DNA of 64,000 nt from a virus, in IMG/VR virus record IMGVR_UViG_3300043570_002836, positions 1 through 64,000 of that record. One strand, given 5' to 3'. This document shows, piece after piece, positions 18,626 to 27,235 of this stretch (the stretch's first letter is position 1; every line of letters begins with the position of its first letter). The notes below the pieces were generated by a model. The model was given only the letters and a program-made list of their open reading frames with translations. It ran no database searches and was not told the DNA's origin. A program made the position numbers and the translations under genes.

Positions 18626-20095
18626 ATGTCAATTAACAATTCATTCTTTAGCAGAAATAACACAATCATTTACAATAGCTTTGTCAACACGGGTAGAAAC
18701 CCTGTTACTGAGTTATTTTATGGTTCAGTAATCTCAACACAATATCCGATTAATTATAGTCGTTTTATTTTTGATTTGGATTTAGATTTATTAAAGGAGA
18801 AAGTTGCCGATGGTACAATTACAACTACTTGTACTGACGATATCAAACATACTTTGAGAATGATTAACACGTCAACATTTAATGACTTGTTAAACACAAC
18901 AACATCTCAAAGTAGAATGAGAGCAACATCTTTCGACTTAATTTTATTTAGAATTCCATTCATAGATAATGACCCTGATTTACCCCAACTTTGGGATGAG
19001 GGTGTTGGTTATGATTATGCCGATTTGGTTTACGAAATATCTAACGACAAAAATTTTTCAGATAGACCATCAAATTGGTATCAAACAACAACAATTGGAA
19101 CTTGGACCGAACCTGGAATTTACAATAATAAAAATCTAGGAGTTGTTAATTATACAGATTTATATATTGTTGATATCCAACATTTTGAATTTGGAAATGA
19201 AAATATCAGTTTCGATATGACTGATGAAATAAACTCGATATTAAATGGTTCATCAACAAATATTTCAGGTTGGGGTATTGCATTTAGACCTCAAGTTGAA
19301 AACTTATCAGGTTTAACTGAAAACTATGAAGTTCAGTTCTTTACAAGACACACCCAAACTTTTTATGAACCTTATTTAGAAACATCGTATAACGACCTAA
19401 TTGAGGATGACAGAAATTTATTTACACTTGGTAAAACGAATAAATTATATCTTTATTTGTTTGACAATGGAAATCCAATTAACTTGGACTTTAATCCGTA
19501 TGTCGATATTAATGATTCAAATGGTACACCCATTAATGGGTTAACAGGTTTAAATACTTGTCAAAGAGCTAAAGGGGTATATGAAGTTACAATACCAGCA
19601 TTAATTGGTTATAAAACACCATGTACGTTTTCGGATAAATGGTATAACATGAAATTGAATAATTTCCCAATACCTGAAATTATTAATGATTTTGTAATTC
19701 ACCCACTAAAAAGTTCAATTCAAATTGGAACCTCTTCTGTTGACCCTAAAGTTTATGGGTTTGATTTCTACGGAATTAAACAAGATGAGAAAATTTTTAA
19801 CAGTGATGTTAGAAAAGTTGGTGTGATAATTAAACAAGCCTATACAACCCAAAAGTTACTACAACATGTTGACGCTAGTTATCGTGTTTATGTTAGAGAA
19901 GGTCAGACTGAAGTTGAGGTTCAAGGGTGGACTAAAATTAGTAGAACACCTAATGAATATTACTTCATTTTTGACACTAGAGACAAAATTCCTAACGAAT
20001 ATTACTTAGACATCAAAGTTGTTAGTGGTGGTGAAATCAATACTTATAAACAACAAATAAAATTTCAAATTGTGAATGTCAAATATTTATTTTGA
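18626..20095 (+). CDS. Virion structural protein, probable baseplate/tail fibre component
   Basis: 489 residues, beta-rich. The first 20 residues (INNSFFSRNNTIIYNSFVNT) resemble the N-terminal attachment segments of baseplate-bound proteins. A region around 85-235 with SFDLILFRIPFID, SNWYQTTTIGTW and SFDMTDEINSILNG has the look of a jelly-roll/DNRLRE-like domain. The rest has strands ending in NEYYLDIKVVSGGEINT. It has its own late-type motif upstream and lies after the gp5-like gene. Function is inferred from position. Confidence 0.6.
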   Translation: MSINNSFFSRNNTIIYNSFVNTGRNPVTELFYGSVISTQYPINYSRFIFDLDLDLLKEKVADGTITTTCTDDIKHTLRMINTSTFNDLLNTTTSQSRMRATSFDLILFRIPFIDNDPDLPQLWDEGVGYDYADLVYEISNDKNFSDRPSNWYQTTTIGTWTEPGIYNNKNLGVVNYTDLYIVDIQHFEFGNENISFDMTDEINSILNGSSTNISGWGIAFRPQVENLSGLTENYEVQFFTRHTQTFYEPYLETSYNDLIEDDRNLFTLGKTNKLYLYLFDNGNPINLDFNPYVDINDSNGTPINGLTGLNTCQRAKGVYEVTIPALIGYKTPCTFSDKWYNMKLNNFPIPEIINDFVIHPLKSSIQIGTSSVDPKVYGFDFYGIKQDEKIFNSDVRKVGVIIKQAYTTQKLLQHVDASYRVYVREGQTEVEVQGWTKISRTPNEYYFIFDTRDKIPNEYYLDIKVVSGGEINTYKQQIKFQIVNVKYLF

Positions 20096-20103
20096 TATTT
20101 ATA
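20096..20103 (+). promoter_or_regulatory. Putative late promoter TATTTATA
   Basis: Exact TATTTATA within TTGATATTTATA, overlapping the 3' end of the preceding gene and 39 bases upstream of the ATG at 20143. Part of the family of late-type motifs described in the findings. Confidence 0.45.
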
Positions 20104-20142
20104 ATTAAAATAATCAGAAATGTACCTTAAAAACAAATTAAA

Positions 20143-20763
20143 ATGGAAAATTATATTATAAATGAATGTATTACTAATAATGTCCACATTCTTTCTTCGT
20201 CAGGGTTAACTTCGGGTGCCACAATAGAGTTTGATATTAGCGAGGCCCGATTTTGTGGTACTGTTGGGTCAGTAACAGGGGGCAGCGAAACTCCAAACAT
20301 AACCTTCATTCAACTATACGACGATTCTTGTGCGTGTTTAAGTGGTATTACAATATTAGATGAAACTTTAAATTTTAGCTTTACGCGATGTGGGAGATTT
20401 GGTACAGAGATTTCTATTGAAGCGACTAACTTTTGTAATGATTTTGGATTACCCACAACAGGTATTACTTATGGATTACAATTTGGGTCTGAAATACCAT
20501 TTTGTGCAACTTTTAATGGGTTAAGTTCAACGGGAACAACAAATTATTCATACGTTTCAGGACCCTTTTCAAATTGCGAAGATTGTGGACAAGAACCATC
20601 ACCAACGAGAAGTGCGAATGCTGAAACGGTAATATGTGAAGTTTGTAGTGGTGAAACCATTACATTATACCCACCACACGCACAATATAGTGACTCACAA
20701 AACAATATTGTGATACAAATGAATACAGTTGCGTTAGGTGGGGAAAATGGGTTAAATAATTAA
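20143..20763 (+). CDS. Fibre-like protein with shared C-terminal CxxC / GGENGLNN domain
   Basis: 206 residues. Residues 1-150 are a serine, threonine and cysteine-rich beta region (ten or so cysteines, such as DDSCACLSG and NCEDCGQ), not recognised. The last 48 residues contain VICEVCSGETITLYPPH, then NIVIQMNTVALGGENGLNN. The neighbouring protein (20768-22072) ends in a clearly homologous segment. This shared tail is probably a docking or trimerisation unit of two receptor-binding or decoration proteins. The CxxC could bind metal. Location in the virion is inferred. Confidence 0.6.
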   Translation: MENYIINECITNNVHILSSSGLTSGATIEFDISEARFCGTVGSVTGGSETPNITFIQLYDDSCACLSGITILDETLNFSFTRCGRFGTEISIEATNFCNDFGLPTTGITYGLQFGSEIPFCATFNGLSSTGTTNYSYVSGPFSNCEDCGQEPSPTRSANAETVICEVCSGETITLYPPHAQYSDSQNNIVIQMNTVALGGENGLNN

Positions 20764-20767
20764 AAAT

Positions 20768-22072
20768 ATGGGTACCGCAGGAAAAATTGATAATACATTC
20801 CCTCACGGATTATTATACGGGTTTGATAAAAATGTTCATGATGTTAAAATACAAAGTGATGGTAAAATATTAGTTGCTGGTGATTTTGAACATTATGATT
20901 ATAATGGAGTTATTAATTATTCACCATATTTATGTCGATTAAATGTCGATGGAACTTTTGATACAACGTTTGATATTACTGATGGTAGTGTAGGTTTAGA
21001 TAATTCGATTAAAACCATACATGTTCTTAGTAATGGTAAAATAATTGCTGGTGGTGAGTTCACTCAAATAATTAGAAACGGGATTACTTATAATTACTCA
21101 AATATTATTATGTTTAATACTGATGGGTCAATCAACACTTCATTTAATGTTGGAACGGGTTTTAATGATACTGTTGAAAAGATTGAGGAACTATATAATG
21201 GTAAAATAGTTGTTGGTGGTAGATTTACACAATATAGTGGTCAATCGTATAATTGTATAATACAACTTAATATTGACGGGTCAGTAGATACGTCTTTTAA
21301 TATTGGTACAGGTTTTAACGATACTATACCACATGTCACGGACATTATTAAAGATGGTAATGACTTATTAGTTGGTGGAACCTACACTAGTTATAATGGT
21401 ACCCCAACAAATGATATAACAAGATTATTATCAAATGGTGATATTGACACTTCATTTAATGCTGGGACAGGTTTTAATGGTCCTGTGTTTAGTATCGGTT
21501 TACAATCGACAGGTAAAATTATTGTTGGAGGTTATTTTACAGAATTTAATGGTATTGACCTACATTATGGTAATATTGTAAGATTAAATTCTGACGGGTC
21601 GTATTCCGATTCATTTGGATATGGTCTTGATAATATTGTTACCTCAATATGTGTTCAACCTAATGATAAGATTATTGCTGGTGGTTTTTTTGACAAATAT
21701 TATACATCATCAATTGATTTCATAGAATCAAAAAAATTAATTAAATTTTTATCCACCACAAATTTTGATAATAATTTTTATTTAGGGTACAGTTATAGTG
21801 ATGGAATCTATTCAGTAACACCCTATAATGGTGATGATTATTTATTTATTGGGGGTGAAATGAATTACCCACCATTTAATCATTTTGGTAAATTAGTAAA
21901 CGAGGCACCAATCCCTATTAGTGCTAACACGGAATACTTTATGTGTTCAATATGTTCGGGAGACACTAACACAATTACAGTACCACATCCAACATATTCA
22001 AATGGTATGGGACGTGATGTAATACAACTAAACGCAATCACCCTTGGTGGCGAAAATGGATTAAATAATTAA
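20768..22072 (+). CDS. Delta-60-repeat (beta-propeller-like) fibre protein
   Basis: 434 residues made of about seven repeats of the delta-60 (DUF5122-like) type, each with a core such as IQSDGKILVAGDF, LSNGKIIAGGEF, LYNGKIVVGGRF, LQSTGKIIVGGYF, followed by the L-N-x-D-G-x-x-D-x-x-F link. The repeats probably close into a propeller. The last 45 residues (MCSICSGDTNTITVPHP, then IQLNAITLGGENGLNN) match the tail of the gene before it. Such repeats are frequent in Bacteroidota surface proteins, so gene exchange with the host is possible. A receptor-binding role is inferred. Confidence 0.75.
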   Translation: MGTAGKIDNTFPHGLLYGFDKNVHDVKIQSDGKILVAGDFEHYDYNGVINYSPYLCRLNVDGTFDTTFDITDGSVGLDNSIKTIHVLSNGKIIAGGEFTQIIRNGITYNYSNIIMFNTDGSINTSFNVGTGFNDTVEKIEELYNGKIVVGGRFTQYSGQSYNCIIQLNIDGSVDTSFNIGTGFNDTIPHVTDIIKDGNDLLVGGTYTSYNGTPTNDITRLLSNGDIDTSFNAGTGFNGPVFSIGLQSTGKIIVGGYFTEFNGIDLHYGNIVRLNSDGSYSDSFGYGLDNIVTSICVQPNDKIIAGGFFDKYYTSSIDFIESKKLIKFLSTTNFDNNFYLGYSYSDGIYSVTPYNGDDYLFIGGEMNYPPFNHFGKLVNEAPIPISANTEYFMCSICSGDTNTITVPHPTYSNGMGRDVIQLNAITLGGENGLNN

Positions 22073-22074
22073 TT

Positions 22075-22482
22075 ATGAAAAAAATAGTAAGACTTTCGGA
22101 AACAGAACTCTCTAAATTAATTAAAAAAATGATTAATGAACAAGAAAGTTCACGATATATGTTTTTTTCTAATTTAGAACAAATGAAAAGACAATGTGAA
22201 ATTTTATTAGATATGGACGAAGAAGAAGTCAGTTCTATTTTGGAAAACGGTCACGATTGGGCTCAGGACCATATTGCTGAAGCAAAAAACAATATGGACC
22301 AAGTATTTGATTTCTTAATGAATGAAACTGAACGTGATAATTCTGAAATGGAAATGTCTGAAGATTCTAACACTCAAGAAGATGAAGCCTTAGCTATTAG
22401 TATGACTAACCCCAATTTAGGATTGGCGATGTCAACTAATGAAGGTAAAATAAGAACTAAAACTAGATTCAACCGTAAATAA
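22075..22482 (+). CDS. Acidic protein with capsid-leader-like N-terminus
   Basis: 135 residues. The N-terminus (MKKIVRLSETELSKLIKKMI, then NE-Q) belongs to a leader shared with proteins at 41409, 46569 and 54850. It ends in I-x-E, the pattern cut by T4-type prohead protease. The rest is acidic and helical (SNLEQMKRQCEILLDMDEEE) with a basic C-terminus (KIRTKTRFNRK). A protein packed in the head is inferred. It is the last + strand gene before a strong terminator at 22504. Confidence 0.65.
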   Translation: MKKIVRLSETELSKLIKKMINEQESSRYMFFSNLEQMKRQCEILLDMDEEEVSSILENGHDWAQDHIAEAKNNMDQVFDFLMNETERDNSEMEMSEDSNTQEDEALAISMTNPNLGLAMSTNEGKIRTKTRFNRK

Positions 22483-22503
22483 CGTTGTTCAGGTGTATAT
22501 TGT

Positions 22504-22530
22504 AAGGGGAATTAATTTTCCCCTTTTTTA
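22504..22530 (+). terminator. Rho-independent terminator
   Basis: AAGGGGAA - short loop - TTCCCCTT followed by T residues, 22 bases after the stop at 22482. It closes the + strand block of virion genes. Confidence 0.85.
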
Positions 22531-22553
22531 TGTCTATTTCTAAAATGTTTTCG

Positions 22554-22561
22554 TATATTTG
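22554..22561 (+). promoter_or_regulatory. Host-type promoter -7 box
   Basis: TATATTTG matches the Bacteroidota -7 element TAnnTTTG and lies 17 bases before the ATG at 22579. No clear TTG is seen at the expected -33 position, so the promoter may be weak. Confidence 0.5.
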
Positions 22562-22578
22562 TTTTAAATATAAGACGT

Positions 22579-22998
22579 ATGTTTGAGATAATTAGAAGAT
22601 TTTTTAGGAGAAATTATGTTAAATACCTGATTAATGTTAGGTACAGTAAATTGATTAGTGGTGGAAATGCCGAGGCTAATCAAAATGAAAGATTGTGTAA
22701 ATCAATTTGTTATAAATTGATAAATCAACCTGATTCAAAATTCTTAATTGCGCCAATCTCAGGAAAAAGGTATATTAAAAACTCTCGTTTAGAATTGTTT
22801 GTAATTCTTGATGACAGACGTATTAGTATTACTAACCATGTCTATCACTATGATGTGGTATTTACTGATAGAGATTTTGATAGAATAACAAAAATGTACG
22901 ATAATAAAACTGAGACTATTAGACAAGAATTTGAGAATGAAATGAAATCACAAATTCAAAGTTCGTTAGGTACTATTTTAAATAGACTTAATAATTAA
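22579..22998 (+). CDS. Hypothetical protein
   Basis: 139 residues, basic at the N-terminus (FEIIRRFFRRNYVKYLINVR), with a mixed alpha/beta centre (FLIAPISGKRYIKNSRLELF, VILDDRRISITNH) and a helical C-terminus. No family recognised. It has its own host-type -7 box upstream, lies behind a terminator, and converges on the - strand gene at 22995 with a 4-base overlap of stop codons. Confidence 0.65.
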   Translation: MFEIIRRFFRRNYVKYLINVRYSKLISGGNAEANQNERLCKSICYKLINQPDSKFLIAPISGKRYIKNSRLELFVILDDRRISITNHVYHYDVVFTDRDFDRITKMYDNKTETIRQEFENEMKSQIQSSLGTILNRLNN

Positions 22999-23621
22999 CG
23001 TTTGTTAATAAACTCTAATAAATAATTTTTAATTCTAACCTCAAAAGATTCGTTCTGTGAGGTTTTTTTGTTTGTTGTGGATGTGATACTTGACTTAGGT
23101 CGTTTAAAGAGATTCTCAACGATTAAATCGTCATTAATCTCAATCCATTCTTTAATTGTATGAACATCATGTGTTGGGACATCATATGTTCCGTCAGGTC
23201 CTTTTTCCCAAACACCGACAACACGTTTATTATTATTTTTTAATTTTTTTTGTTTGATAACTTTATTTAATTCGTTTTTAACAATTATGTTAAATGGTGA
23301 TAACAGAGTATTATTCCATTTTTTTAAACCTAATTCTATCGGACCACTATACTCACCAGCACTACCTTCCGAATTAGTCCCCTCAATAATGACTTCATCA
23401 ACATTAACCCATTCATTAACAGGAACAATCCCCAATTTGTTTTTACCTTTAGGAATTTTATTAATAATATTCCCTTCATAATCAGAAACAGAGTCAGTAA
23501 ATGGTGCTAATATATCTTTTTTAAACTTTCTTAATCCAGGTCGTAAAGGTGTGATATACGTTCCCCTCCCACCTGAACTCGTAGAGGTTGATTCATTAAT
23601 ATGGATTTTATCGTTTTTCAT
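22995..23621 (-). CDS. Hypothetical protein, possible virion component
   Basis: I place the start at the ATG whose first base is 23621 (MKNDKIHINESTSTSS); longer frames upstream run through the late-type motif and an isoleucine run and are unlikely. Of 208 residues, two regions share a pattern (TPLRPGLRKFKKDILAPFTD and GPIELGLKKWNNTLLSPFNI), which suggests an internal duplication of about 85 residues. The N-terminal HINES (I-N-E) could be a prohead protease site. The function is unknown. Confidence 0.65.
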   Translation of the reverse strand: MKNDKIHINESTSTSSGGRGTYITPLRPGLRKFKKDILAPFTDSVSDYEGNIINKIPKGKNKLGIVPVNEWVNVDEVIIEGTNSEGSAGEYSGPIELGLKKWNNTLLSPFNIIVKNELNKVIKQKKLKNNNKRVVGVWEKGPDGTYDVPTHDVHTIKEWIEINDDLIVENLFKRPKSSITSTTNKKTSQNESFEVRIKNYLLEFINKR

Positions 23622-23630
23622 GATTATAAT

Positions 23631-23638
23631 TATAAATA
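23631..23638 (-). promoter_or_regulatory. Putative late promoter TATTTATA
   Basis: Read on the minus strand: GATATTTATA, 9 bases upstream of the ATG at 23621. It lies in a 24-base gap between two divergent starts (23621 and 23646). Confidence 0.5.
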
Positions 23639-23645
23639 TCAATAC

Positions 23646-23909
23646 ATGTTTAAATTTATGGAACAAGAAGAATTATATGGTAAATTGTTTGACACAATAC
23701 CTCTTTATAGTGAAGAACACCTCGATTTATTATTACAAACATTATCTAAAGATGATGCTAGTCGAATCTTAATACACGCAGTTAAACAAGCGTTTCGTCA
23801 AAATATATATTCACTTGGGGAATGTGAAGTAATATCTAAATCAATTAGAGTTATCTCAAGAGTTGAACCTGAAGAAAAAAGTGATGAACAAAAAAAAGAC
23901 GGAGAGTAA
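23646..23909 (+). CDS. Small acidic hypothetical protein
   Basis: 87 residues from the ATG at 23646; a second ATG at 23658 (MEQEELYGKLF) is an equally possible start. Helical, with EEHLDLLLQTLSKDDASRIL and an AVKQAFRQNIYSLGECEVI segment, then a charged tail (EEKSDEQKKDGE). Not recognised. It is a lone + strand gene opposite a - strand neighbour and ends inside a terminator hairpin. Confidence 0.6.
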   Translation: MFKFMEQEELYGKLFDTIPLYSEEHLDLLLQTLSKDDASRILIHAVKQAFRQNIYSLGECEVISKSIRVISRVEPEEKSDEQKKDGE

Positions 23910-23921
23910 TTCCGTCTTTTT
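23894..23921. terminator. Bidirectional terminator between convergent genes
   Basis: AAAAGACGGA - 7-base loop - TCCGTCTTTT is a perfect 10-base-pair stem with A and T tracts on both sides, between the + gene ending at 23909 and the - gene ending at 23929. It can act in both directions. Confidence 0.85.
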
Positions 23922-23928
23922 AAAATTT

Positions 23929-24324
23929 TTAAGGATTTAAAGAAGTTGGTAAACCATTTGGTGACCTATTTGGTGAACCATTCGAGAAATAATCTTGTGC
24001 GGGTTTTAAACCGTATTTTGCTAAATCTGTAGGTGATATTTCGGGTGTTGTTGCCGCAGGTGCTACGGGTGTAGTTGCAGCAGGTTGTGTGGTTTTACCT
24101 TGTAAAGCGGCTTGTGCTGCGGCCAATGTTTTCGGTCCTAATTTACCATCGGGTACTAAACCTGATTGAAATTTAGTATTTAAATGGTCTTGTAACTGTT
24201 TAACTTTTTCGTTATAAACACCTGGTTGAATTGCGGTATCTAGAACTGATTGTTCAGTTATATAACTTTTGTGAAGTTTTGAAATATTTCTTCTCTCATC
24301 TTCGGTTAATATAAATCTATTCAT
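23929..24324 (-). CDS. Peptidoglycan-binding protein with capsid-leader-like N-terminus
   Basis: 131 residues. The first 24 (FILTEDERRNISKLHKSYIT, then E-Q) resemble the leader set and end in ITE. Residues about 38-75 form a peptidoglycan-binding repeat: VKQLQDHLNTKFQSGLVPDG followed by KLGPKTLAAAQAAL. The remainder is a proline/threonine/alanine linker and an N/P/S-rich tail. A cell-wall-binding protein carried in the particle, or attached to the tail, is inferred. It overlaps nothing; the next gene is 9 bases upstream. Confidence 0.7.
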   Translation of the reverse strand: MNRFILTEDERRNISKLHKSYITEQSVLDTAIQPGVYNEKVKQLQDHLNTKFQSGLVPDGKLGPKTLAAAQAALQGKTTQPAATTPVAPAATTPEISPTDLAKYGLKPAQDYFSNGSPNRSPNGLPTSLNP

Positions 24325-24333
24325 ATTTTTTAT

Positions 24334-25248
24334 TTATTGTTGTAGTTTAGTTAATAAAATGTCAATATCGGAATTTTTTAATTGACCTGTTCCTGTAGGA
24401 ACACCTAAAGTAGTTTGTAATTTAGTAATTCCCGCAAGTGTATTTTGAGTATATTGTTTTTTTCTATTAACTTGTTGAGTATTTTTTTTAGGTGTGGTAA
24501 CGGTTGACTCTGGTGTAGTTGTTTTAAATTCCGTAGCACAATCAAATGGTTCCCATCCTACATTACTCAAATTACCAGATGACAAAGTAGGATTTGACGT
24601 TGGTTGCTTTGTACCATCTTTCCAATATCTGAATTTAGCGTCAGCATAATATTGGTTTCCATCTGGGTTACTATACTTCGTAAGTCCATTTGATGGTATT
24701 AAACAAGGATATTTTGCTAATTCTGCGTTAGAAGATACCACGAGTTGTGTTCTCTTGGTAGCTGCCGCAGCAGTAGCTTTCGCCGCTTTATCAGCCGCTT
24801 GAGTAGTTGGAATAGTTGTATCATTACATATAGCGTCAAAATCATCTTGAACACCATATGGCCAATTTTCCCCCCAATATTTAATTTTTGATGTAGTCGT
24901 CTGGAGAATTTTACTCGAACACCAATATCTAATAGTTCCCGTATTGTCTTGAAGAACCTGACCCGTAAAGTCATCAACGAATTGATATTTCACATTAGCG
25001 GCAATTAAATTGTTTATAGATTCTTTTTTAAATACTGTTGATTTAAATAGTTTTAATTCCCAATTTACATTATTATCGTCACCACTTTTAACTTCACAGT
25101 CAATATTTGAATAAAGAGTAAGTGTTCCCTTAGAATTATCGACTTTGGAGAAATATTCCATCAAATATTGTGATTTGGTTCTTGATTCGTGTAACGAAAG
25201 AATTCTTAGAACTTCTTCCGATTTTATTTCAAATAAATTTTTTTTCAT
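24334..25248 (-). CDS. Hypothetical protein, possible virion protein
   Basis: 304 residues. The N-terminus (KKNLFEIKSEEVLRILSLHE, then SR) is leader-like and lysine-rich. The centre is beta-rich with tryptophans (IRYWCSSKILQ, IKYWGENWPYGVQDDFDAIC). An alanine-rich linker and a C-terminal YTQNTLAGITKLQTTLGVPT with LLTKLQQ resemble a degenerate peptidoglycan-binding unit. A late-type motif lies 14 bases upstream. It forms a pair with the wall-binding protein downstream. Confidence 0.6.
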   Translation of the reverse strand: MKKNLFEIKSEEVLRILSLHESRTKSQYLMEYFSKVDNSKGTLTLYSNIDCEVKSGDDNNVNWELKLFKSTVFKKESINNLIAANVKYQFVDDFTGQVLQDNTGTIRYWCSSKILQTTTSKIKYWGENWPYGVQDDFDAICNDTTIPTTQAADKAAKATAAAATKRTQLVVSSNAELAKYPCLIPSNGLTKYSNPDGNQYYADAKFRYWKDGTKQPTSNPTLSSGNLSNVGWEPFDCATEFKTTTPESTVTTPKKNTQQVNRKKQYTQNTLAGITKLQTTLGVPTGTGQLKNSDIDILLTKLQQ

Positions 25249-25262
25249 AAAAAATGTTTTAT

Positions 25263-25270
25263 TATAAATA
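25263..25270 (-). promoter_or_regulatory. Putative late promoter TATTTATA
   Basis: On the minus strand TTGATATTTATAATAAAAC lies 14 bases before the ATG at 25248. Confidence 0.55.
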
Positions 25271-25310
25271 TCAATAAATGATAAAAATTCAGTTTATTTG
25301 TATAAAAAAA

Positions 25311-25337
25311 AAAAGGTCAGATTTCTCTGACCTTTTT
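25311..25337 (-). terminator. Terminator after the major capsid gene
   Basis: AAAAGGTCAG - 6-base loop - CTGACCTTTT with flanking A and T tracts, 21 bases beyond the capsid gene stop. Confidence 0.85.
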
Positions 25338-25358
25338 CAAGATTTATTTAAGTTTTGA

Positions 25359-27194
25359 TTATCTCAATTCTTTTAAATCAAATGTACGTACTCCGTCAAC
25401 TGTAACACGAGCGTAGAAACGGTTATTAACCATTTTCTTAGCGTAACGTGTCATAATACCTTTAATAGGTGTGAAGTTGAATGGGTTGTACATTGTTGGA
25501 GTTAATTGTAATGGTACATACGGTGCGTAGATGTAACCTGTGTCTAACAATGACGTTCCTTTGTGACCAATCAAGATTTGGTTAGCTGGGAAGTAAGGGT
25601 CACGGTAAACTTGGTAACGACCTGCTAATGTACCAACTCTTTCAATACCCATGTTGTATTGGTCTTGCTCAGGAGACGCGTTAGATACGTGGAAGTATTC
25701 TAAATCGTCAAAGATAGCTGAAACCTCAGAAGAAACAACAATCCAGTTAGCTCCACCTCTCAATGTAGATTTGTGGATTTGTGCTGACAATTGGTTGATT
25801 GCAGTAATCAAAGTTTGGTTCCAATCTTTTTGAGTGTAAGAAGTTGTTTGAGAAAGTCTTCTCCATCCGTTGTAATCCCAACGTAGATTCCAAGCCGCTC
25901 CTTTACGTAAATCACGTAAAATCTCACGGTCAATCTCAGCAGCTACTTGTTCAGATAACAATGCAGTTAACTCAGCCTCAGCGTCGATGTTATGGAAAGC
26001 CGCAACGTCTTGAGCTAACTCAGGAGACCATTGTGCTCTTAATTTTCTTTCAGTAACAGATACTGTAACAGAATCCAAGTCGAAAGAAACCTCACCGATT
26101 TTGTCTTCGAATTCTAATTCTTCGTAACGTCTGAATACCGCAGTAATCGCTTCAGCATCTAAAGTTTCAATCAATGTTCCGTTGTATCCGTCAATAGACT
26201 CAGCGTCACATGTAGGACAAACAGGACAAGATAAATCAACTTCTAAATAAATACATCCGTCAGCACTACAAACATTTTTGAATGAACCACCGTTTCCTGT
26301 ACTTGGCCATACTGTATTTACAGTGTTACCGTATTGAACGATACCTTTACCATATTGTTGAGTAACAACTCTGAACAATAATGGAATAGAATCTCCATCA
26401 GCATTTACGATAGTATCACAAGCTGAACCACCTGAAATTACTAATAATGATGGGTCAGCAACTAAACGTAAATCAGCTAAGAAAGTTTCACTATCCATTT
26501 CGTTACCGTCAGGACCGATTAATTTTCCAGCTCCATTATCTGCGAAACCACACATTTTAACAATAAGTTTTCTAACGTTTTTACCATCGTAAGTAGTACC
26601 TGTGTAATCAGTTAATCCACCATTTGCCCATACTTGAACATCTGTAGTAGCAGTAACTGCTGACCAACGACCTTTAGAATAATCGAATAAACCTGCTGGG
26701 TCTAAACCTGGCTCAGTTCCTTCGTAGAATAAATCATAAAGATTTTTCTTGTAACCACCTGTTGCATCAGTATAACCATCATTTTGATTTGTTGGTCCAT
26801 TAGGTGCTCCGATTGGTGCGTAGTGGTCACCTGATTGATTAGCAGTACCACCGTCATATCCTTGGATTTTTGGTACGAAGAAGAACAATTTACCGATTGG
26901 TAAGTTCATTGCTTGTACAGAAACGATATCATTCGCTAATAATTTAGAGAATACACGTCTAACGATTGGGAAAACAACAGTTTCAAAAGAACCTGATGAC
27001 CCTTCAGAAGTCGCTTCATTGATTAAGTGAGATGCTTGGTTCTCATATAATTGAGCCACGTTCTCTTTAAGATGTCCTTTAAGACCATCTAGGAATCCTA
27101 ATCTATCCCATTTGTTAATTGTATCTTCTTTGATAACTTTAAGGTGTTTTAACCCGATGTTACCTACAAGACCTGATTCTAATAATGCTCCCAT
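25359..27194 (-). CDS. Major capsid protein, gp23-like
   Basis: 611 residues. A typical gp23 start region is followed by a likely prohead-protease site: residues 55-61 read SHLINE-A, cleavage expected after E60. After that come FETVVFPIVRRVFSKLLAND and VSVQAMNLPIGKLFFFVPKI, the N-arm/P-domain pattern of T4-type capsid proteins. The C-terminal half has VQLTPTMYNPFNFTPIKGIM-like strands and ends RVTVDGVRTFDLKELR. An insertion near residues 305-330 holds five cysteines (C309, C314, C323, C326, C329), unusual for gp23. It follows the scaffold gene, as in T4. Confidence 0.93.
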   Translation of the reverse strand: MGALLESGLVGNIGLKHLKVIKEDTINKWDRLGFLDGLKGHLKENVAQLYENQASHLINEATSEGSSGSFETVVFPIVRRVFSKLLANDIVSVQAMNLPIGKLFFFVPKIQGYDGGTANQSGDHYAPIGAPNGPTNQNDGYTDATGGYKKNLYDLFYEGTEPGLDPAGLFDYSKGRWSAVTATTDVQVWANGGLTDYTGTTYDGKNVRKLIVKMCGFADNGAGKLIGPDGNEMDSETFLADLRLVADPSLLVISGGSACDTIVNADGDSIPLLFRVVTQQYGKGIVQYGNTVNTVWPSTGNGGSFKNVCSADGCIYLEVDLSCPVCPTCDAESIDGYNGTLIETLDAEAITAVFRRYEELEFEDKIGEVSFDLDSVTVSVTERKLRAQWSPELAQDVAAFHNIDAEAELTALLSEQVAAEIDREILRDLRKGAAWNLRWDYNGWRRLSQTTSYTQKDWNQTLITAINQLSAQIHKSTLRGGANWIVVSSEVSAIFDDLEYFHVSNASPEQDQYNMGIERVGTLAGRYQVYRDPYFPANQILIGHKGTSLLDTGYIYAPYVPLQLTPTMYNPFNFTPIKGIMTRYAKKMVNNRFYARVTVDGVRTFDLKELR

Positions 27195-27235
27195 TTTTAG
27201 TTTTTTGTTTTTATTTTATTTGTTTATTTTATTTT

